This document shows positions 61,355 through 64,000 of a stretch of 64,000 nt of DNA, one piece after another (the first letter of the stretch is position 1; every line of letters starts with the position of its first letter). A program made the position numbers and the translations under genes. Origin of the DNA: Vibrio pomeroyi (lineage in GTDB: Bacteria > Pseudomonadota > Gammaproteobacteria > Enterobacterales > Vibrionaceae). The notes below the pieces were generated by a model. It was not told where the DNA came from. It worked only from the letters and a program-made list of their open reading frames with translations, and searched no databases. Where the stretch lies: the NCBI GenBank assembly GCA_041879425.1, contig CP090854.1, positions 1,922,001 to 1,986,000 of the forward strand. Direction: 5' to 3'.

Positions 61355-64000
61355 TCAAGCAATATGACGAGTGACTTCAAGGTATTTATTGATATCCACA
61401 AAGTCGATTTGCTCTGGTTTCAAATACTCTTCTGCATAACGAACATGTGTGCCACTGGTCAAGAACAACCTAAATAGCTCGATATCGATATGTTCGTCCA
61501 ACGCCATCTTGTGCATGATGTCGACAGCCACACTAATTGGCTTCGCTTTCTTGTACGGTCTATCGGCTGCAGTTAATGCCTCAAAAATATCGGATATCAC
61601 TAGAATACGCTCTGGAATCGAAAGCTCCTCAGCAGTCAGCTTCCTTGGATAACCTGTACCTTTAAGCGTTTCATGGTGGGTTGAGGCATAACGAGGTACG
61701 CGACTTAACTCTTTAGGGAATGGTAGGTTCTCCAACATCTTAATGGTGCCAAGCATGTGCTCATTTATCTTGAATCGATCTTCTTCGGTCAAGGTGCCGC
61801 GAGCGATACTCAGGTTATAAACCTCACCTAAGTTATATAAGTGCTCAGGAACGTCCATTTTGATCTTGTGTTTTGGGTCAAACTCTAACGGCCTGTCTCT
61901 TTTCACTATGTGCTCTGGCTTATCACTCAGAAGTAGTTCTGTCGCAGGTAAGGTTGAGCTAGGAGTCCTATTTAGTGCTTCAATTGGTGATAGGCCAAGT
62001 TGGTCATCAAAATTTCGCGTCCAAGTGGTTTCAGCAATAGAACGAATACGTGCGACTTTATCAGCGCTCATAAACTCACCACCAACGTTTGACTTAGCGA
62101 CGAATGCAAAGTCATCTTGTAGCTGTTGCTTGGTCGCCGCAAGTTCGTCGACGATTTGCTGTGTTGGTAGCGTGCCTTCCAGTTGTTTTCTCAATGCGGC
62201 GATCTCTGCATCACGCCAAAGCACCTCAAACCGTGTTCTTACTTCGTGAATTCGGTTGTAGTTCGCTTCAAGCTTCGAACCCTTATCAACGATGTGTTCC
62301 GGTGTAGTGATCTTGCCACAATCATGAAGCCACGCTGCAATTCTAAATTCACGACGCTCATCGTCATTCTCAAATTTAAAGTCTTTGAAATGGTCAGATT
62401 GTGATTTTTCCGCCGCCTCCGCCAGCATCAAGCCAAGTTCAGGAACACGATGACAGTGCCCTGCTGTATAGGCAGACTTGTCATCGATCGCTTGAGCAAT
62501 AAGCTTAATAAACGACTCAACAAACGCCTCTTGAGTTTGTTCATGTTGCTTGATTTCAGCAGACATGTCTTTAACGGCGGCAGACAACTCCCATACTTCT
62601 TTAATACGAGTATCAAGCACATTCACACTGTTGTAATCACGTTGTTTAATCTTATTTGTTTCAGCTTTGAGCTGACGTATCGGTCGAACAATCGGCGCAC
62701 CAAAGATCCAAGCCACAGGCAATGTGAGGCTCATGAGCAGCACAGTAACGCCAATCGAAGTCGCCACACGCTTGTTTACCGCGCTGTAAATTTCCGCCTC
62801 AGGTATAGCCACAGCAAAGTATTCTGAATAATGCTCACCCGTCTCAATCTTTTTCAGATAAAGGTGTTTAGTCTCTCCATTGAGCACCATCTCGAGCATT
62901 TCGCCTTCAGTCGTAGCTGTCGCAGTTTTCTCGTAGAGTTCGGTATAGGGAATGGTGGTTCCAGTGTTTAGCGCCTGATGATGAAACCACTTTTGCGCTA
63001 GCGCTTCTTTCTGTTCAACAGTCAGTGCACCAATCCCTTGATTGATGATCGGCAAGAGCTCCTGATGCTTATTCTGCAGCACAATATGGAACTGATTTGG
63101 GTAGTTTGCTTTTAGGTCAGATAACGCGTCATTCACCTTCAAGTTGGCATGAAAGAACTTATCCAGAGAAAAAGCGAGGACAGGCTTGGCATCCAGTACC
63201 GCAAAGTATTCACCATTGTCTACGGCATCAAGCGCAGACTCAATATTAGGAACTTCAACAAGATCAATGTTTGGAAAATCCTGTATTAACTGAGGTGTAA
63301 TAGACCATCCAGATAGAATCGCGACCTTTTTACCACTCAGCTCGCCATAGCTTGATACGGTTTGAACATCACTGCGAGTCACCACCGAAAACGGCAAATC
63401 ATAAATAGCATCGGTATATAAACCTTTTACACCATTACTCTCATAGTTCTGGATGGAATGAAGGCCATCGATGCTTCCTTCATGAAACTTGTCTGTTAGC
63501 TCTTTCCAAGAAAATCCGTTTACGAATTCAAACTGGATTCCACTCGTCTCCCCGACCATCTTTAGAAGATCAATCGCGTAGCCATTAGGTTGTCCAGAAA
63601 CAGAGAAATCCATTGGACCCCAATCCGTTTGATTCGAGAACAACAAAGGCTGCGTAGCTTCTATTATGGCTTGCTGCTTAGGCGACCAATTGATTTGATC
63701 GGATTGTGGAAGTTCATGTGTCGTATCGACGTCGCGGTTTGAAGCAATAATGTTTCCTGATTTGGAATACAAGAAAGACTCGACCTCGCTTTCTTCATCC
63801 AAGTCCAATGCACTGGCAGATAACTTGCTCGCTAACGAAGAGAGAACAATATCAATGCCTATAACGTGTTGTGTGTCGCTTACCGCTTTTGATTCAAAGG
63901 CTAAAGAATAGGTTTGTCCGGTGATTTGGAGATGTTGGAAAAGGTAAGGCTGCGTCTTTTCAACAGTCTCAGTATTCGCTGTTATGTACCAAGGTCTTGT
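61355..64000 (-). CDS. HD-GYP phosphodiesterase with Cache and solute-binding sensor, 5' partial
   Basis: The frame is open to the right edge (881 visible codons); a TTG at 63808 is internal. Visible order: part of a dCache sensor (RPWYITANTE, then VIGIDIVLSSL), a periplasmic family-3 solute-binding domain (PLLFSNQTDWGPMDFSVSG to about EALAQKWF), the end of a Cache-like subdomain (YFAVAIPEAEIYSAVNKRV), a transmembrane helix (about 415-435), HAMP-like linker, then HD-GYP. The HD part has TAGHCHRV and LHDCGKITTPEHI; the GYP part has THHETLKGTGYP, so the metal site is intact. About 150 extra helical residues separate the HD and GYP halves. Predicted role: cyclic di-GMP breakdown on sensing a small solute. 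Confidence 0.9.
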   Translation of the reverse strand, partial: TRPWYITANTETVEKTQPYLFQHLQITGQTYSLAFESKAVSDTQHVIGIDIVLSSLASKLSASALDLDEESEVESFLYSKSGNIIASNRDVDTTHELPQSDQINWSPKQQAIIEATQPLLFSNQTDWGPMDFSVSGQPNGYAIDLLKMVGETSGIQFEFVNGFSWKELTDKFHEGSIDGLHSIQNYESNGVKGLYTDAIYDLPFSVVTRSDVQTVSSYGELSGKKVAILSGWSITPQLIQDFPNIDLVEVPNIESALDAVDNGEYFAVLDAKPVLAFSLDKFFHANLKVNDALSDLKANYPNQFHIVLQNKHQELLPIINQGIGALTVEQKEALAQKWFHHQALNTGTTIPYTELYEKTATATTEGEMLEMVLNGETKHLYLKKIETGEHYSEYFAVAIPEAEIYSAVNKRVATSIGVTVLLMSLTLPVAWIFGAPIVRPIRQLKAETNKIKQRDYNSVNVLDTRIKEVWELSAAVKDMSAEIKQHEQTQEAFVESFIKLIAQAIDDKSAYTAGHCHRVPELGLMLAEAAEKSQSDHFKDFKFENDDERREFRIAAWLHDCGKITTPEHIVDKGSKLEANYNRIHEVRTRFEVLWRDAEIAALRKQLEGTLPTQQIVDELAATKQQLQDDFAFVAKSNVGGEFMSADKVARIRSIAETTWTRNFDDQLGLSPIEALNRTPSSTLPATELLLSDKPEHIVKRDRPLEFDPKHKIKMDVPEHLYNLGEVYNLSIARGTLTEEDRFKINEHMLGTIKMLENLPFPKELSRVPRYASTHHETLKGTGYPRKLTAEELSIPERILVISDIFEALTAADRPYKKAKPISVAVDIMHKMALDEHIDIELFRLFLTSGTHVRYAEEYLKPEQIDFVDINKYLEVTRHIA

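Overview
The window looks like a chromosomal segment of a Vibrio, probably of the Splendidus clade. This is inferred from gene content, synteny and moderate GC; no rRNA or tRNA gene is present to settle it. Several blocks keep enterobacterial order: letB-rsmF, a ppsA-like gene next to an AroH-type aroG, and yccA-tusE-yccX-rlmI.

Layout. 1-10.4 kb: the lipid-transport tunnel protein LetB (5' end outside the window), the rRNA methylase RsmF, a CvfB-like S1 protein, an unknown two-helix membrane protein, a DUF4442 hot-dog protein, a degenerate stand-alone PpsA C-terminal domain, DAHP synthase and YajQ. 10.4-20.7 kb: a CysG-type siroheme protein with a decayed methyltransferase tail, the aapJQMP amino-acid ABC transporter, YccA, TusE, acylphosphatase, a chemoreceptor and RlmI. 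20.8-40.8 kb: one 6,683-residue LapA-type adhesin on the minus strand. Its core is 42 head-to-tail 348-bp units that appear identical at DNA level, flanked by an N-terminal retention module with a TAAG protease site and a C-terminal tip with PA14-like, VWA and RTX segments.

41.2-45.9 kb: a TolC-family outer-membrane protein and an OmpA-family protein in translational overlap, a DUF2750 protein, and a TPR-GGDEF diguanylate cyclase. 45.8-50.6 kb: queC, queE, a YidA-type phosphatase, a NUDIX-PAP2 fusion whose PAP2 half has lost its catalytic residues, a MITE-like element, and a GNAT acetyltransferase. 50.7-51.8 kb: two small envelope proteins. 51.9-61 kb: a complete 2-methylcitrate operon (gntR-prpB-prpC-acnD-prpF-prpE, minus strand) with TGTCGACA-core operators at its head. 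61.3-64 kb: an HD-GYP protein with a periplasmic solute-binding domain, running off the right edge.

How the genes fit together. The adhesin, the TolC/OmpA pair and the GGDEF protein form a plausible surface-attachment cassette controlled by cyclic di-GMP. The inner-membrane secretion parts (LapB/LapC type) and the LapD/LapG switch are not here and must lie elsewhere. The prp block is a self-contained propionate catabolic unit. The most unusual features are the perfectly homogenised GC-rich repeat array and several genes that keep dead or fossil domains (PpsA-like, CysG tail, PAP2).
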